A stretch of 64,000 nucleotides of DNA from an uncultured Clostridia bacterium (GTDB taxonomy: Bacteria > Bacillota > Clostridia > Christensenellales > Borkfalkiaceae), in assembly GCA_944368155.1 (NCBI GenBank), contig CALVWW010000004.1, positions 1-64,000 on the forward strand, given 5' to 3'. Of this stretch, positions 43,431-52,232 are shown piece by piece (positions within the stretch are counted from its first letter, which is position 1; each line of letters starts with the position of its first letter). The position numbers and the translations under genes were made by a program. Below the pieces are notes generated by a model, which was not told the origin of the DNA, searched no databases, and saw nothing but the letters and a program-made list of their open reading frames with translations.

Positions 43431-45338
43431 TTATGTATTATGTTCTCTGATTTCGCAATAAATTCTTTCGAGCGCGCGCGCGTTCATGAGCCTGGGCACA
43501 GGATAGAGAGGATTGGCCTCCTTTGCCGCATGACGGGCAAGTTCGGGAATATCGCCCTCATCGACCCTGAGCTTTAACGGAATATTCATCGCTTTATTCA
43601 GATTTTCAACAAATTTTATAAAGCATTCCGCCGCCTGCTCATCGTTTAAAGTAACGTCGGAAACGCCGCTCTCGCGCGCAAGGCGTGCGAGCCGCTTTCT
43701 GCAGGCGGGACCGTATTCCTTAAGCACATAGGGGAGTATGACGGCATTGGCAAGGCCGTGGGGTGTGTTATATTTGCCGCCGAGCGAATGGGCGACGGCA
43801 TGCACATAGCCCACATACGAGATAGTGAACGCAAGCCCCGCACAGTATGCCGCATACTGCATGCGCCGCCGCGCCTGACTGTTTTTGCCGTCGGTGTATG
43901 CGGTATACAGATTGGCGCGGATAATTTTTACCGCCTCGACGGCGAGCCTGCGGGTGAGGCGCGTTGTCGAGCGGCCTATGTACGCCTCCACCGCGTGCGT
44001 GAGAGCGTCCATGCCCGTAGTTGCCGTTACCGAAGGCGGAAGGCCCGTCGTCATAACAGGGTCGAGTATGGCATAGCGGGGTGCAAGGCAGAAGGATATT
44101 ATCGTAAATTTATCGCGCGTTTTGTCGTCGACTATAACGGCGGCTATCGTCGTTTCGCTGCCGGTGCCTGCCGTTGTGGGCACGGCGATAAACAGCGGAA
44201 GCCTGCCGAACACCTTCAGAACACCGCGCATTTTTAAAAGCGTCTTCCCCGGCTTGATTATGAGCGCGCCCGCACCCTTGGCGCAGTCCATGGCCGAGCC
44301 GCCGCCCACCGCTATTATGCAGTCGCAGCCGTCATCTTTAAACAGCTTCGCCGCAGCCTCGCAGTTTGCCGTCGTAGGATTGGCGACCGTTTCGGCAAAT
44401 ACCGAATAAGCTATGCCGCTCTCCTTCAAAGCTTCCTCTATATGCGAGCACAGGCCGAGCTTATATATGTTCGCATCAGTGACAATGAGCGCACGGCGCT
44501 TGCCCTCCTTTTTCAGCAGGGCGGCAGCCTCGGCGCTGCCTGCAAGCGGCTTGGGCTGGCGGTACGGAAGAAGGGGGATGACCAGCCTGAACACAGACTG
44601 AAAGGCGCGGCAGTATAGCCTGCCGAACACATTCATCTCCTCCCTGCGGCGAACTTTGCCGCATTCCGATGCGGGAAGAACGGCAAGCGTTAAAAGATAC
44701 TGCGCGGGATAATATGTTGCGAGGCAGAGTATGCGGAAAATATCGCCGCCGTCCGCAAAATTCCTTAAAGTAAGGAAAAAATCTGAAACGAAGAACAACA
44801 ATGCACCCGAAAGCACACATGCGCGCATCTTTTTGTCCAATGTACCGTCAAAAGCCACACCCGCGGCCCTGCCGAGCATTATACAGATTATTGCGGCGTA
44901 TGCAACGACGGCGGGCAACAGCGAGCCGAAGTCGTACCCGGGATATAAAAGCAGCCAGCACAGTGCGAACGCGAGCAGCGCTGCCGCCGGAATTACGGTG
45001 CGCCAACCCACAGAATTGACCGACTGGAAAGCGGCAATATACGCTATGTGACCGGCGCCGAAGAGCGCCATGCCCGCCACAAAATTATACTCTATGGCAA
45101 CGTCGCCTGCAAAGCAGAGCGCCGCCGCTGCGAGCACAAGATATTTGAAGGGCGCATAGCCGCCCTTGCCGCGTACGCGCGCGGCAACGGTAAAATACAG
45201 AGCGCCGGCGAAAAATACTGCGCTCGCCGCAACTTTGAGCGCAAACATATCGAGCGCGATGTACACGGCGGAGACCGCCGCAAGCAATATAAAATAAATT
45301 ACAGCGTCTGTTTTGCCAAACGATTTATTTTTCTCCAC
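43431..45338 (-). CDS. Fusion: YhhN (lysoplasmalogenase-type) membrane domain + iron-containing alcohol dehydrogenase
   Basis: 635 residues. Residues about 10-225 form eight or so membrane helices with YhhN/TMEM86 features, including the two conserved acids in CFAGDVAIEY and FFVSDFFLTL; that family cleaves the vinyl-ether bond of lysoplasmalogens, releasing a fatty aldehyde. A linker near 230-260 leads to a full iron-ADH: GGGSAMDCAKG, PTTAGTGSE and the metal histidines in DALTHAVEAY and HAVAHSLGG. GTG at 45338 follows GGAGGGAATA. A membrane lyase joined to an aldehyde-reducing enzyme, next to an ALDH, suggests channelling of the aldehyde to alcohol or acid. I know of no such described fusion. 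Confidence 0.88.
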   Translation of the reverse strand: MEKNKSFGKTDAVIYFILLAAVSAVYIALDMFALKVAASAVFFAGALYFTVAARVRGKGGYAPFKYLVLAAAALCFAGDVAIEYNFVAGMALFGAGHIAYIAAFQSVNSVGWRTVIPAAALLAFALCWLLLYPGYDFGSLLPAVVAYAAIICIMLGRAAGVAFDGTLDKKMRACVLSGALLFFVSDFFLTLRNFADGGDIFRILCLATYYPAQYLLTLAVLPASECGKVRRREEMNVFGRLYCRAFQSVFRLVIPLLPYRQPKPLAGSAEAAALLKKEGKRRALIVTDANIYKLGLCSHIEEALKESGIAYSVFAETVANPTTANCEAAAKLFKDDGCDCIIAVGGGSAMDCAKGAGALIIKPGKTLLKMRGVLKVFGRLPLFIAVPTTAGTGSETTIAAVIVDDKTRDKFTIISFCLAPRYAILDPVMTTGLPPSVTATTGMDALTHAVEAYIGRSTTRLTRRLAVEAVKIIRANLYTAYTDGKNSQARRRMQYAAYCAGLAFTISYVGYVHAVAHSLGGKYNTPHGLANAVILPYVLKEYGPACRKRLARLARESGVSDVTLNDEQAAECFIKFVENLNKAMNIPLKLRVDEGDIPELARHAAKEANPLYPVPRLMNARALERIYCEIREHNT

Positions 45339-45440
45339 TATTCCCTCCGCCGGGCAGGCGCATTAAATTCAGAGCGCCTGTCCAAAAACTCATTCTGTAC
45401 GGATACGGCAGAATGATTATATGTTAAACTCTTTTTATAA

Positions 45441-45469
45441 ATTTTATATAAAATGCGCGGCAATGTCAA
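45441..45469 (-). promoter_or_regulatory. Strong sigma-A promoter of the YhhN-ADH/ALDH unit
   Basis: On the minus strand a consensus TTGACA (45469-45464), 17 bases, TAAAAT (45446-45441), about 100 bases before the GTG start. Confidence 0.85.
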
Positions 45470-45486
45470 CACCGTGCGCGCATTAA

Positions 45487-45535
45487 AATTGACCGGGCGG
45501 CCGCGCAAAATATTTGCGCGGCCGCCCGGTCAATT
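45487..45535. terminator. Long GC-rich hairpin terminator
   Basis: TTGACCGGGCGGCCGCGCAAA pairs with its full complement around ATA, one of the longest perfect stems in the window. It lies between the DUF308 gene's stop and the next promoter. Confidence 0.8.
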
Positions 45536-45604
45536 ATTATAGACATAAAATTTAAGCAGAAATTTATGTATGCTAAGGTGACGCATGTAATGACGCGGCG
45601 AAAA

Positions 45605-46171
45605 TTACTCTTCCTCCCCTCCGTCATCCTTCATATCGCGCACCGCAGAAATTGCCAGTATCGCAAAACTTAAAACCGAGTCCACAAGCATGGATATCCC
45701 CACAAAAATCATTAGCATGCGCATGGCGGCAAAGGGGTTGAACACGGCAATCAGGCCGAGTACGGCACACACGCCGCCGGCAATGGCAGTCGCCAGCCAG
45801 CCGCGCGCTTTTAACCTGTAGAGCGAAAAGCTGTCTTGAATCTTTAAGATACTGTCGGCAATGAGCAGCACGCCGAGAAGTATGGTGATTATATCGGAAA
45901 TAAAATCGGGCGCGAGCAGCAAAAGCACGCCCGTTATTATTATAACCGCGTTAAGAATAATATTGTAGGCCTTGCGCCCTTCGCCCCGCTTTATGCCGAG
46001 CGCTATGCCGGCAAGCCCCCAGACAATCGTCACTCCGCCCGCGACATAACAGGCAATGCCGAGCATGCTTTCGGGCAGAGCGGTGAAGAGCACGCCGAAC
46101 ACAAACATCGAAAGTGCTATTGCGGCGCCCTGCAAATCTATTGCTGACAGAAATTTACAAAATTTTTTCAC
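45605..46171 (-). CDS. DUF308/HdeD-like membrane protein
   Basis: 188 residues from a GTG at 46171 that follows TTGGAGAAAGA; an ATG at 46195 has no such site. Six membrane helices in pairs, with the DUF308 repeat pattern (PESMLGIACYVAGGVTIVWGL, then FISDIITILLGVLLIADSILKI). The C-terminus is acidic (DDGGEEE). HdeD-type proteins are linked to acid or envelope stress in some bacteria, but the function is open. Confidence 0.88.
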   Translation of the reverse strand: MKKFCKFLSAIDLQGAAIALSMFVFGVLFTALPESMLGIACYVAGGVTIVWGLAGIALGIKRGEGRKAYNIILNAVIIITGVLLLLAPDFISDIITILLGVLLIADSILKIQDSFSLYRLKARGWLATAIAGGVCAVLGLIAVFNPFAAMRMLMIFVGISMLVDSVLSFAILAISAVRDMKDDGGEEE

Positions 46172-46332
46172 TCTTTCTCCAATAACCGGATGCAAACAGC
46201 CTGTGCAGCCTGTTTATGCAAGGCCGGCGCACGATATTGCGCAAAACCCATGTTTACACCGCATGTTATATATATTTATCACCCCGCGGAGCTTTCTCAA
46301 AACATTACAATTCTTTTATGGAACGAAACGGC

Positions 46333-47721
46333 TCAGCTCTTCAGCCGGTACGCCCCGCCGTCCGCCACCACTACGCCGAGAGAGAGCAATGCGCGCAGGC
46401 ACTTTTTAATATCCGAAAGGCTGTTTCCCAACTGCGAGGAGAGAGTGGTCACGTCGGCCGAAATATTGTCGGTAAGATATACTATTATCTTTGAAGCGAG
46501 CGCCTTATCATGCACATATGCGCGCGGCTTATCCCGGCGGCCGCCGCGGCGGGGAGTGAAAGTAAGCGTAAACATAGTGCGCTCGGGGGCAAAACTCTCT
46601 TTAAGCGCCGGCCGTACCCAGCCGCGCCTGTCCCAAAGCGAAAATATCTCCCTTATTCCTCCGCCGCTTCCCCTTCCTATACCTGCAAGGGCAAACATGC
46701 GGCTCAACCCCTTGTTGCGCGGGTCGGAAAGTCCGCCCGCCTCTGGCGCCGAGATATCAGCGCGGAAGAGTCCCGGATTGGAAAACACGTAGCCCCCTGC
46801 ATTTTTAAGAATTATCACACCCTTGCGGCCGTGATAATCGGCATTGCAAAGGCAGTTTACAAGTGCTTCGGTCAGCGCGGCCGAAAGCTCGGAATCGGCA
46901 TCCGCCCCCAATTTACCACGCACTGACATAAAAAACTCGAACACATTGCCGTATTCAAGTCCGCTGTCGGAAGATATGCAGAAATTTGACGACGGCCTTG
47001 TTCCTTCCCCCGGACAATTGTCGCGGTATTCGAGGAAGTAATGTGGAAACTGCGCGCATATATCGCTATTTCTGCCGAACATAAGAAGGCCTGCCGCAGT
47101 CGGTTTAAGCTCTCCGCCAAACTCTGCCGCGGCCCCCGCCGCGCGCAGAAACAGGGGATAGGACAAATCTTTCATCTGTTCGTCGGCAACCAGCAGACGG
47201 TAATCTTCCACACAGCGCATGCTCAGCGAAGAGAGCGGGACTGCGGCCGCCGCACGGTCGGGCGATATGCCCTGCGCGTCGCGCAGCATGGCCGCCACCT
47301 CTTCCTTTGTACAGCGGTAGTCGCCCTCGCCGCTCCTTCTGTAAGTACCTGTAAACGGGTCGCCGCCGATGTACACGGGCCGCAGCTCGCGCCTTGCGCG
47401 CGGCACGGTTATGACCACTATCCGCTTGCCCTCGGCAAGCTCTGTCCGCGCGCCGCCGTCGCCCAAAATATCTGCGCTCACAAAACTCCTGTCCGAAAGC
47501 ATTGCACGGAACTTTTCGACAAGGGCCTCCGGGTCGGGCAAATCGACGGGGTGGAGAGTTCTGTCACGGTGCTCTTCCACGCCAAGAAGAATGATTCCGC
47601 CCAGAGTATTGGCAAACGAAGAATAGGTCTCCCATATGCTTTTGGGGAGTCCTCCAAGCGCCTTTTTCGCCTCTATTCGGTTATTCTCGCGATAGTCCTC
47701 TATCCTCGAAAGGTCAATCAT
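46333..47721 (-). CDS. AlbA_2/Schlafen-type ATP-binding regulator
   Basis: 462 residues from ATG 47721; a TTG at 47739 is possible. The N-terminal AlbA_2 domain (about 5-120) has ENNRIEAKKALGG and the SFANTLGGIILLGVEE loop. A central region is followed by a HATPase_c_4-like domain (TEALVNCLCNADYHGRKG) and a C-terminal winged helix near 400-460. Such proteins are annotated as putative transcriptional regulators or helicase-related; some members act in phage defence. It stands alone here, so neither role is supported by context. Confidence 0.88.
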   Translation of the reverse strand: MIDLSRIEDYRENNRIEAKKALGGLPKSIWETYSSFANTLGGIILLGVEEHRDRTLHPVDLPDPEALVEKFRAMLSDRSFVSADILGDGGARTELAEGKRIVVITVPRARRELRPVYIGGDPFTGTYRRSGEGDYRCTKEEVAAMLRDAQGISPDRAAAAVPLSSLSMRCVEDYRLLVADEQMKDLSYPLFLRAAGAAAEFGGELKPTAAGLLMFGRNSDICAQFPHYFLEYRDNCPGEGTRPSSNFCISSDSGLEYGNVFEFFMSVRGKLGADADSELSAALTEALVNCLCNADYHGRKGVIILKNAGGYVFSNPGLFRADISAPEAGGLSDPRNKGLSRMFALAGIGRGSGGGIREIFSLWDRRGWVRPALKESFAPERTMFTLTFTPRRGGRRDKPRAYVHDKALASKIIVYLTDNISADVTTLSSQLGNSLSDIKKCLRALLSLGVVVADGGAYRLKS

Positions 47722-47810
47722 ACCGGCCGCCTGAACCAAAAAAATTCTCAGCTATATTTTAACGCAAACGCACTGACCTGTCAAGGGCGCCGTTTTTACT
47801 GACGGGAAAA

Positions 47811-47840
47811 GCGGCACAGACATAACAATGTCTGCGCCGC
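47811..47840 (-). terminator. Terminator of the zinc alcohol dehydrogenase gene
   Basis: GCGGCACAGACAT pairs with ATGTCTGCGCCGC (one G-T) around AACA, and on the minus strand TTTTCC follows. Confidence 0.8.
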
Positions 47841-47879
47841 GGCATTATTCACTGCATAAAATTTCAATACATTCAAAAG

Positions 47880-48911
47880 TCATGGTTTTACCGCAACTTT
47901 CATTACTCTGTCGCTTCCGCTTTCGAACAACTCGTAAGCAGTGGCGATATCCCTGAGAGCAAAAGTATGCGTTATCAGCGGGGAGGCATCAATTTTGTTT
48001 TCCTCTATCAGCTTTAAAATTTCAGCGCAATCGCATCCGTCGACGCCGCCCGTTTTGAAGGTGAGATTTTTGCCGTACATATCGGGCAGAGGCAGAACCT
48101 GCGCACCGTCGTAAAGCGCGGCAATCACAACGACTGCATTCGGACGGGCATATTGCCAAGCCATTTCAAAAGTCGCGGCGTTTCCGCCGCACTCAAGCAC
48201 CCTGTCCGCACCGCCGCGGGCAAATGTATGCATTAATTCGGGCATATCATCGGGGCAAACACATTCTGCCCACGGCATAAGCCGTTTTGCAAAAGCGCGG
48301 CGCGACCCGTTCTTTTCGCATAATATTATGCGGGAAGGATTTTTCAGCCGCGCACACATGGCGGCGCACAGCCCGACGGGACCGGCACCTATTATAAGTA
48401 CGGCGTCCCCTTCCTCCGCCTCGGAAATTTTCGCCGCCCAATAACCCGTGGCAAGTATATCCCCGACAAACAATGCGCACTCGTCACTCACGCCGTCGGG
48501 AATTTTTGTGAGCGCGGTATCGGCAAACGGTACGCGCACATACTCGGCCTGTCCGCCGTCTATCCTGCACCCGAGTGCCCATCCGCCGTTTTTATCGGTA
48601 CAGTTATTTACGTAGCCGCGTTTGCAGAACCAGCATTCGCCGCAGTAAGTTTCGACATTAACGCACACCCTGTCGCCGCGGCGCACGTTCTTTACTGCCG
48701 GGCCGACTTCCTCAACCACTCCAACCATTTCGTGTCCGACGGTTATACCCTTGACGGCGCGCGGAACAGAGCCGTGTTTTATATGCAAATCGCTCGTGCA
48801 GATGCTCGCCAGCGTCACCTTCACCACAGCGTCGCGCGGAGCCGAAATTTTCGGCACAGGCTTTTCTTTAAGTTCAAATTTACCATCGTCAATATATGTA
48901 TAAGCCAGCAT
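47880..48911 (-). CDS. Zinc-dependent medium-chain alcohol dehydrogenase
   Basis: 343 residues. Catalytic zinc ligands: Cys in ICTSDLH, GHEMVG (His and Glu). Structural zinc: the four cysteines of CGECWFCKRGYVNNC (about 92-106). GAGPVGLCAA (about 172-181) begins the NAD(P)-binding fold. The layout fits threonine dehydrogenase- or sorbitol dehydrogenase-like enzymes, but the substrate is not clear. A good promoter precedes it and a hairpin follows; single-gene unit. Confidence 0.93.
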   Translation of the reverse strand: MLAYTYIDDGKFELKEKPVPKISAPRDAVVKVTLASICTSDLHIKHGSVPRAVKGITVGHEMVGVVEEVGPAVKNVRRGDRVCVNVETYCGECWFCKRGYVNNCTDKNGGWALGCRIDGGQAEYVRVPFADTALTKIPDGVSDECALFVGDILATGYWAAKISEAEEGDAVLIIGAGPVGLCAAMCARLKNPSRIILCEKNGSRRAFAKRLMPWAECVCPDDMPELMHTFARGGADRVLECGGNAATFEMAWQYARPNAVVVIAALYDGAQVLPLPDMYGKNLTFKTGGVDGCDCAEILKLIEENKIDASPLITHTFALRDIATAYELFESGSDRVMKVAVKP

Positions 48912-48961
48912 AAATTCCTCCGTCTATGAAATTACCCCACATTCGCCTATATTTATATATA

Positions 48962-48990
48962 ATTTTATTTGCCGTGCCGTGCGTTGTCAA
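48962..48990 (-). promoter_or_regulatory. Sigma-A promoter of the zinc alcohol dehydrogenase gene
   Basis: On the minus strand TTGACA (48990-48985), 17 bases, TAAAAT (48967-48962), about 50 bases before the ATG. Confidence 0.85.
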
Positions 48991-49021
48991 TACTTTTCCA
49001 AAAAACAATTGCGTCCTGCTA

Positions 49022-49050
49022 TTTACTTATACGCATCGGTATGTTATAAT
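49022..49050 (+). promoter_or_regulatory. Orphan plus-strand promoter in the gap before tRNA-Gln
   Basis: TTTACT (49022-49027), 17 bases, TATAAT (49045-49050). No gene follows for over 400 bases. The 564-base gap 48912-49475 otherwise holds a minus-strand hairpin with T-run (about 49206-49235) and a weak resemblance to a decayed riboswitch, but no convincing gene. Confidence 0.5.
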
Positions 49051-49350
49051 ACGGCTTTAAATGCGGCGACATTGAAGCATACAAAAAACGGCGCGGAGAG
49101 ACGGGTAAGATATGAATCTTTCGCCGCGAGCGCTAAAAAACTGACAGGAGAAATCAGGCTTTTTAATCGGTAGACGAAAGCAAATCAAGTACAACGCTCT
49201 GCGTGCCTAAAAAAGCAGCCACAGGGAGCTGCCCTTAAAAATATAGATAACACATACAATCAAAGCAATACTGCAATAAACTTGTAAAAGTCGCCGAAAT
49301 ATTTTTATAAGCAAAATATTTTTATAAAAACTTACAATATGCAGGCAAAA

Positions 49351-49379
49351 TTGCTTGTTTTTTTGCACTTTGTTATATA
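49351..49379 (+). promoter_or_regulatory. Possible promoter of tRNA-Gln
   Basis: TTGCTT (49351-49356), 17 bases, TATATA (49374-49379), about 90 bases before the tRNA. Confidence 0.4.
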
Positions 49380-49475
49380 TAATAATTAAGCGTTGAGCGG
49401 TGAAGTTTTGCCGATACATACACCTCTCGCAACTAAAAGAGGTCAAATAGCGCAATCTAATACTCAACTCAATAT

Positions 49476-49550
49476 TGGGGCGTCGCCAAGCGGTAAGGCA
49501 ACGGACTCTGACTCCGTCATTCGGGTGTTCAAATCACTTCGCCCCAGCCA
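49476..49550 (+). tRNA. tRNA-Gln (anticodon CTG)
   Basis: The full cloverleaf is visible. Acceptor stem TGGGGCG/CGCCCCA, D-arm with AAGCGGTAAGG, anticodon stem ACGGA/TCCGT with loop CTCTGAC (anticodon 49508-49510), T-arm GGGTGTTCAAATCACTT (last pair G-T) and encoded GCCA. It borders a stretch of mobile-element remnants. Confidence 0.96.
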
Positions 49551-49556
49551 CTTTGG

Positions 49557-49603
49557 AATAATTCGAACTTCTTTACAATTCGTAAGACGTTCGGATTATT
49601 TTT
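49557..49603 (+). terminator. Terminator after tRNA-Gln
   Basis: AATAATTCGAAC pairs with GTTCGGATTATT (one G-T pair) and TTT follows. It lies seven bases after the tRNA. Confidence 0.75.
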
Positions 49604-49783
49604 ATATCTGGAAGATTTCAATACATAAAATTAGGGCGGAGCCTTCAAAAGGCTCCGCCCGTTGCCGTTTTCTGCTACTTTACGGCTCAACCTCTACAGG
49701 TCGTAATATATTTACCTAATATAACGTAACGCTTATTTTGCGTAGTTCCTTTCTCTGCCCGGTATGGCAGCATCCGTATGGTC

Positions 49784-49966
49784 TCAATCGGATATTTTAT
49801 TAAGTTTTGTATTCAGTTGTCTGTTTTTCCATTCGGCATAGTCCTTCTGTCCCTGTTCCGAAAGGAGATAATCCCGTATAATCGGGAATAAGGTTCGTGC
49901 CAGCGACTTCATATCCATATCCGATATGCCGTTGCCAGAATTTGTAATATCATTTCTCCCCGCCAT
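49784..49966 (-). CDS. Small protein of mobile-element type
   Basis: 60 residues, polar and charged, with DMDMKSLARTLFPIIRDYL and EQGQKDYAEWKNRQ. Short proteins of this plan often follow relaxase genes on conjugative or mobilisable elements of Firmicutes; that is recollection, not an alignment. A GGAGG lies about 22 bases upstream, too far for good initiation, so it may be decaying along with its neighbour. It follows the relaxase-like remnant at 50016-50339 by 49 bases. Confidence 0.45.
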   Translation of the reverse strand: MAGRNDITNSGNGISDMDMKSLARTLFPIIRDYLLSEQGQKDYAEWKNRQLNTKLNKISD

Positions 49967-50015
49967 TTATGTATTTTGTCCGATAACTTTCCTCCTTTTA
50001 AGCGTTTATTCAGTT

Positions 50016-50339
50016 TTACTTGCTCCAATGGTTGCCCGACGACTTGAAGGGCTTGGGGCGGTACTTGTCCAGCTTGCGCTGCCTGACCGTTTCCATAACT
50101 TCTTGAAGTTTGTCGGGCGCGTGTTCTCTTATCTCGCGCAGAACGTCGGCATCACCTTGAAGTGCTTGCTTCTCGCGCTCCGTCTTTTGATAGAGATTGA
50201 ACACGTCGCTTTGGTCGCGTGCGCTGATTTGTAATCGCTCTTCCAGTTGCCCGTTTTCGGCTTTGAGCTTTGCGGCTTCTGCCGCTATGATAGGCAAGTC
50301 CCTTTTATTGAGCTTGCGTCTGCCGTCCGAGTATTCCAT
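50016..50339 (-). pseudogene. 3' remnant of a relaxase-like (Mob) gene
   Basis: About 107 codons without a proper start: the first ATG has no ribosome site and lies at the break with the LRR gene. The peptide is a charged coiled-coil type segment (EAAKLKAENGQLEERL, then YQKTEREKQALQGD) ending in KPFKSSGNHWSK. This fits the C-terminal tails of MobA/MobL-type relaxases, though I cannot confirm it without a search. It is fused out of frame to the 3' side of the LRR lipoprotein gene, pointing to a deletion or recombination event. Confidence 0.45.
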
Positions 50340-50883
50340 GCCTGAAAGCGGAAGAGTCGATCCGAAGCAATCCGCCCGAAAGGGAAATTGTTTCTAAACT
50401 TTCACATTCGTAAAACGCCCGCTCCGCTATCCGCAGTACGCCGGCCGGAATATCAATATTTTTCAAGCTCACGCAGCCGTGAAAACAATCCGAACCGATT
50501 TGGGAAATATTTTCCGGAAGCTCCACGCTTACAAGATTGCTGCACGAACGAAAGGCGGATGCACCGATATTTGTTATACTGTCGGGCAATACAACGCCGC
50601 TTATATCTTTGCAGTTATAAAATGCGCGCTCGGCTATCCGTATCACAGGCTTATCGTTATACATATCCGGCACAACCACTTCACCGCTGATCGAAGTATC
50701 GGCGGAGATTATACAATATCCGTCTGCCGTTTCGTCCAATGTAAATTCAAATAAATCAGCCGGATTTTCGTTTACGGAACCGTTAACGCCGCCATTTGCT
50801 CCCGGATAACTTTGACCAACACACCCCGCCAGCGCGAACAAGAGTATTACAACAGTTAAAATCACATAAAATAACTTTCTCAT
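50305..50883 (-). CDS. LRR lipoprotein truncated at its 3' end
   Basis: 192 residues. Signal peptide with lipobox LAGC (Cys about residue 21), a Gly/Asn-rich linker, then about five LRR_5 repeats. The repeats stop mid-unit after LRIDSSAFR (near base 50344), and the last 11 residues (HGILGRQTQAQ) are the adjoining relaxase-type DNA read in a shifted frame. Intact relatives have more repeats, for example the 391-residue lipoprotein at 7717-8892. Its ATG overlaps the MATE gene by four bases. Probably still exported but shortened. Confidence 0.8.
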   Translation of the reverse strand: MRKLFYVILTVVILLFALAGCVGQSYPGANGGVNGSVNENPADLFEFTLDETADGYCIISADTSISGEVVVPDMYNDKPVIRIAERAFYNCKDISGVVLPDSITNIGASAFRSCSNLVSVELPENISQIGSDCFHGCVSLKNIDIPAGVLRIAERAFYECESLETISLSGGLLRIDSSAFRHGILGRQTQAQ

Positions 50884-52211
50884 TTCAAAAACTTCCTTTT
50901 ATTGATACTGTTTTTAGTCAGGCATGTTCTTCCTTTGAAATAAAGAAGAAAGCCAAAGCACATGGCAATGACTTCCGTAACGGGAAAAGTCAGCCATACA
51001 TAATTTAATCCTGCAAAGTGAAACAACCACGCAAGCGGCACCAGAAGAATTATCTGCCGCAATACCGTAACGCTTACGCTGCTTTTCCACCTGTTTATAC
51101 CCTGGTAATAGACAGTAAACATCATCGTAACGCTTGCGGGGATAAAACTGCAGGAAATGATTCGGAACGCCGTCTCGCCTATACTTAAAATCGGTTGCGA
51201 ATCTGAGAAGATGGATAGCAATTCGCGCGGCAGTATCATAAAAACAATCGTTGCAAGCGCCATAACTACGCAGGATATAATGACAGAATATTTGAGCGTA
51301 TCTTTTACCCGCTTTTCGTTTTGCGCGCCGTAATTATAGCTGATTATGGGAACGATGACCTGTTGCAGTCCCATAAGCGGAATAAAGAAAAAGGTTTGCA
51401 GTTTATAGTAAATTCCCAGAACGGTAACGGCGTCTTCCGTGAACTGTTTGAGTATCAGATTGAGCCCGATTATGTAGAGCGTATACAGCGACTGCATGAT
51501 GATTGAGGAAAAGCCGCTCTTATAAATCTGCGCGCAATCTCTGATATGAAATTTACCGTGAACGTCATAAATTCGGAATACGGCAAACAGGGTAATGAAC
51601 ATAGCAACCCATTGCCCTGCGACGGTCGCTATTGCGGCGCCTGCCACGCCCAATTCGGGAACGCCCAACATTCCGAATATCAGAATGGGGTCGAAAACGA
51701 TGTTGATGACGGCGCCGGCAACCTGTGCCAGCATCGGCAGGAGCATCTTTCCCTTGGCCTGCAACAACTTGGTGCAGTTTGACTCCACAAATAACCCCAA
51801 TGAGCCAAGAAAGATTATTTGCGCATATTGTTCGCCATCCGCACGGACAACTGCCTGGTCGGTTGATATATTGTAATAGCTGCCTACTAGCAACATACCT
51901 ATGCAGGCAAATACCGCAAAATTGAATATGCCGAGGAACAGTCCGCTCTTTACAAAATCTTTTTGCCTGATATTTTCCCTGTTTCCGTCCATGCGGGAAA
52001 TTAAAATGCCCAGGCCTGTCCCCGTTCCCGTCCCCAATGCCGTCATAAGAAGCTGAATGGGATAAATAATGGAAAGCGCCGTCAGTCCGCTCTGTGAATA
52101 TTGCGAAACAAAATAACTGTCCACAACATTGTATACAGACTGTATCAGCAACGCCAACATAACGGGCGGAGAAAGCCTGAGCAATAATTTGCCGATTGGT
52201 TTATCTCCCAT
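50880..52211 (-). CDS. MATE-family multidrug efflux transporter
   Basis: 443 residues with twelve predicted membrane helices in two similar halves (NVVDSYFVSQYS early, and the second half starting near residue 230). MATE pumps export cationic drugs or metabolites in exchange for Na+ or H+. It lies downstream of a MerR regulator gene, with a typical MerR-controlled promoter between them, so it is probably induced by its substrate. A GGAGATAA site precedes the ATG. The truncated LRR lipoprotein gene follows. Confidence 0.93.
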   Translation of the reverse strand: MGDKPIGKLLLRLSPPVMLALLIQSVYNVVDSYFVSQYSQSGLTALSIIYPIQLLMTALGTGTGTGLGILISRMDGNRENIRQKDFVKSGLFLGIFNFAVFACIGMLLVGSYYNISTDQAVVRADGEQYAQIIFLGSLGLFVESNCTKLLQAKGKMLLPMLAQVAGAVINIVFDPILIFGMLGVPELGVAGAAIATVAGQWVAMFITLFAVFRIYDVHGKFHIRDCAQIYKSGFSSIIMQSLYTLYIIGLNLILKQFTEDAVTVLGIYYKLQTFFFIPLMGLQQVIVPIISYNYGAQNEKRVKDTLKYSVIISCVVMALATIVFMILPRELLSIFSDSQPILSIGETAFRIISCSFIPASVTMMFTVYYQGINRWKSSVSVTVLRQIILLVPLAWLFHFAGLNYVWLTFPVTEVIAMCFGFLLYFKGRTCLTKNSINKRKFLK

Positions 52212-52232
52212 GCGTTATCTCCTTGCTTTTCT

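Noticed and set aside
46333-47721. AlbA_2 protein as a phage-defence system
   Set aside because: No defence partners lie beside it and the family is mixed in function, so it is listed as a putative regulator.
49060-49200. Glycine riboswitch in the gap before tRNA-Gln
   Set aside because: GGAGAGA and a late CAGGC are suggestive, but the CCGAAGG..GCAA core and the AAAGGACAG end are missing, and no gene follows.
49207-49467. 86-codon minus-strand frame before tRNA-Gln
   Set aside because: No ribosome site or homology, and its end lies in a hairpin; probably chance in AT-rich DNA.
49476-50900. An intact integrative element at tRNA-Gln
   Set aside because: I found no integrase and no second copy of the tRNA 3' end as an att site; only fragments remain.
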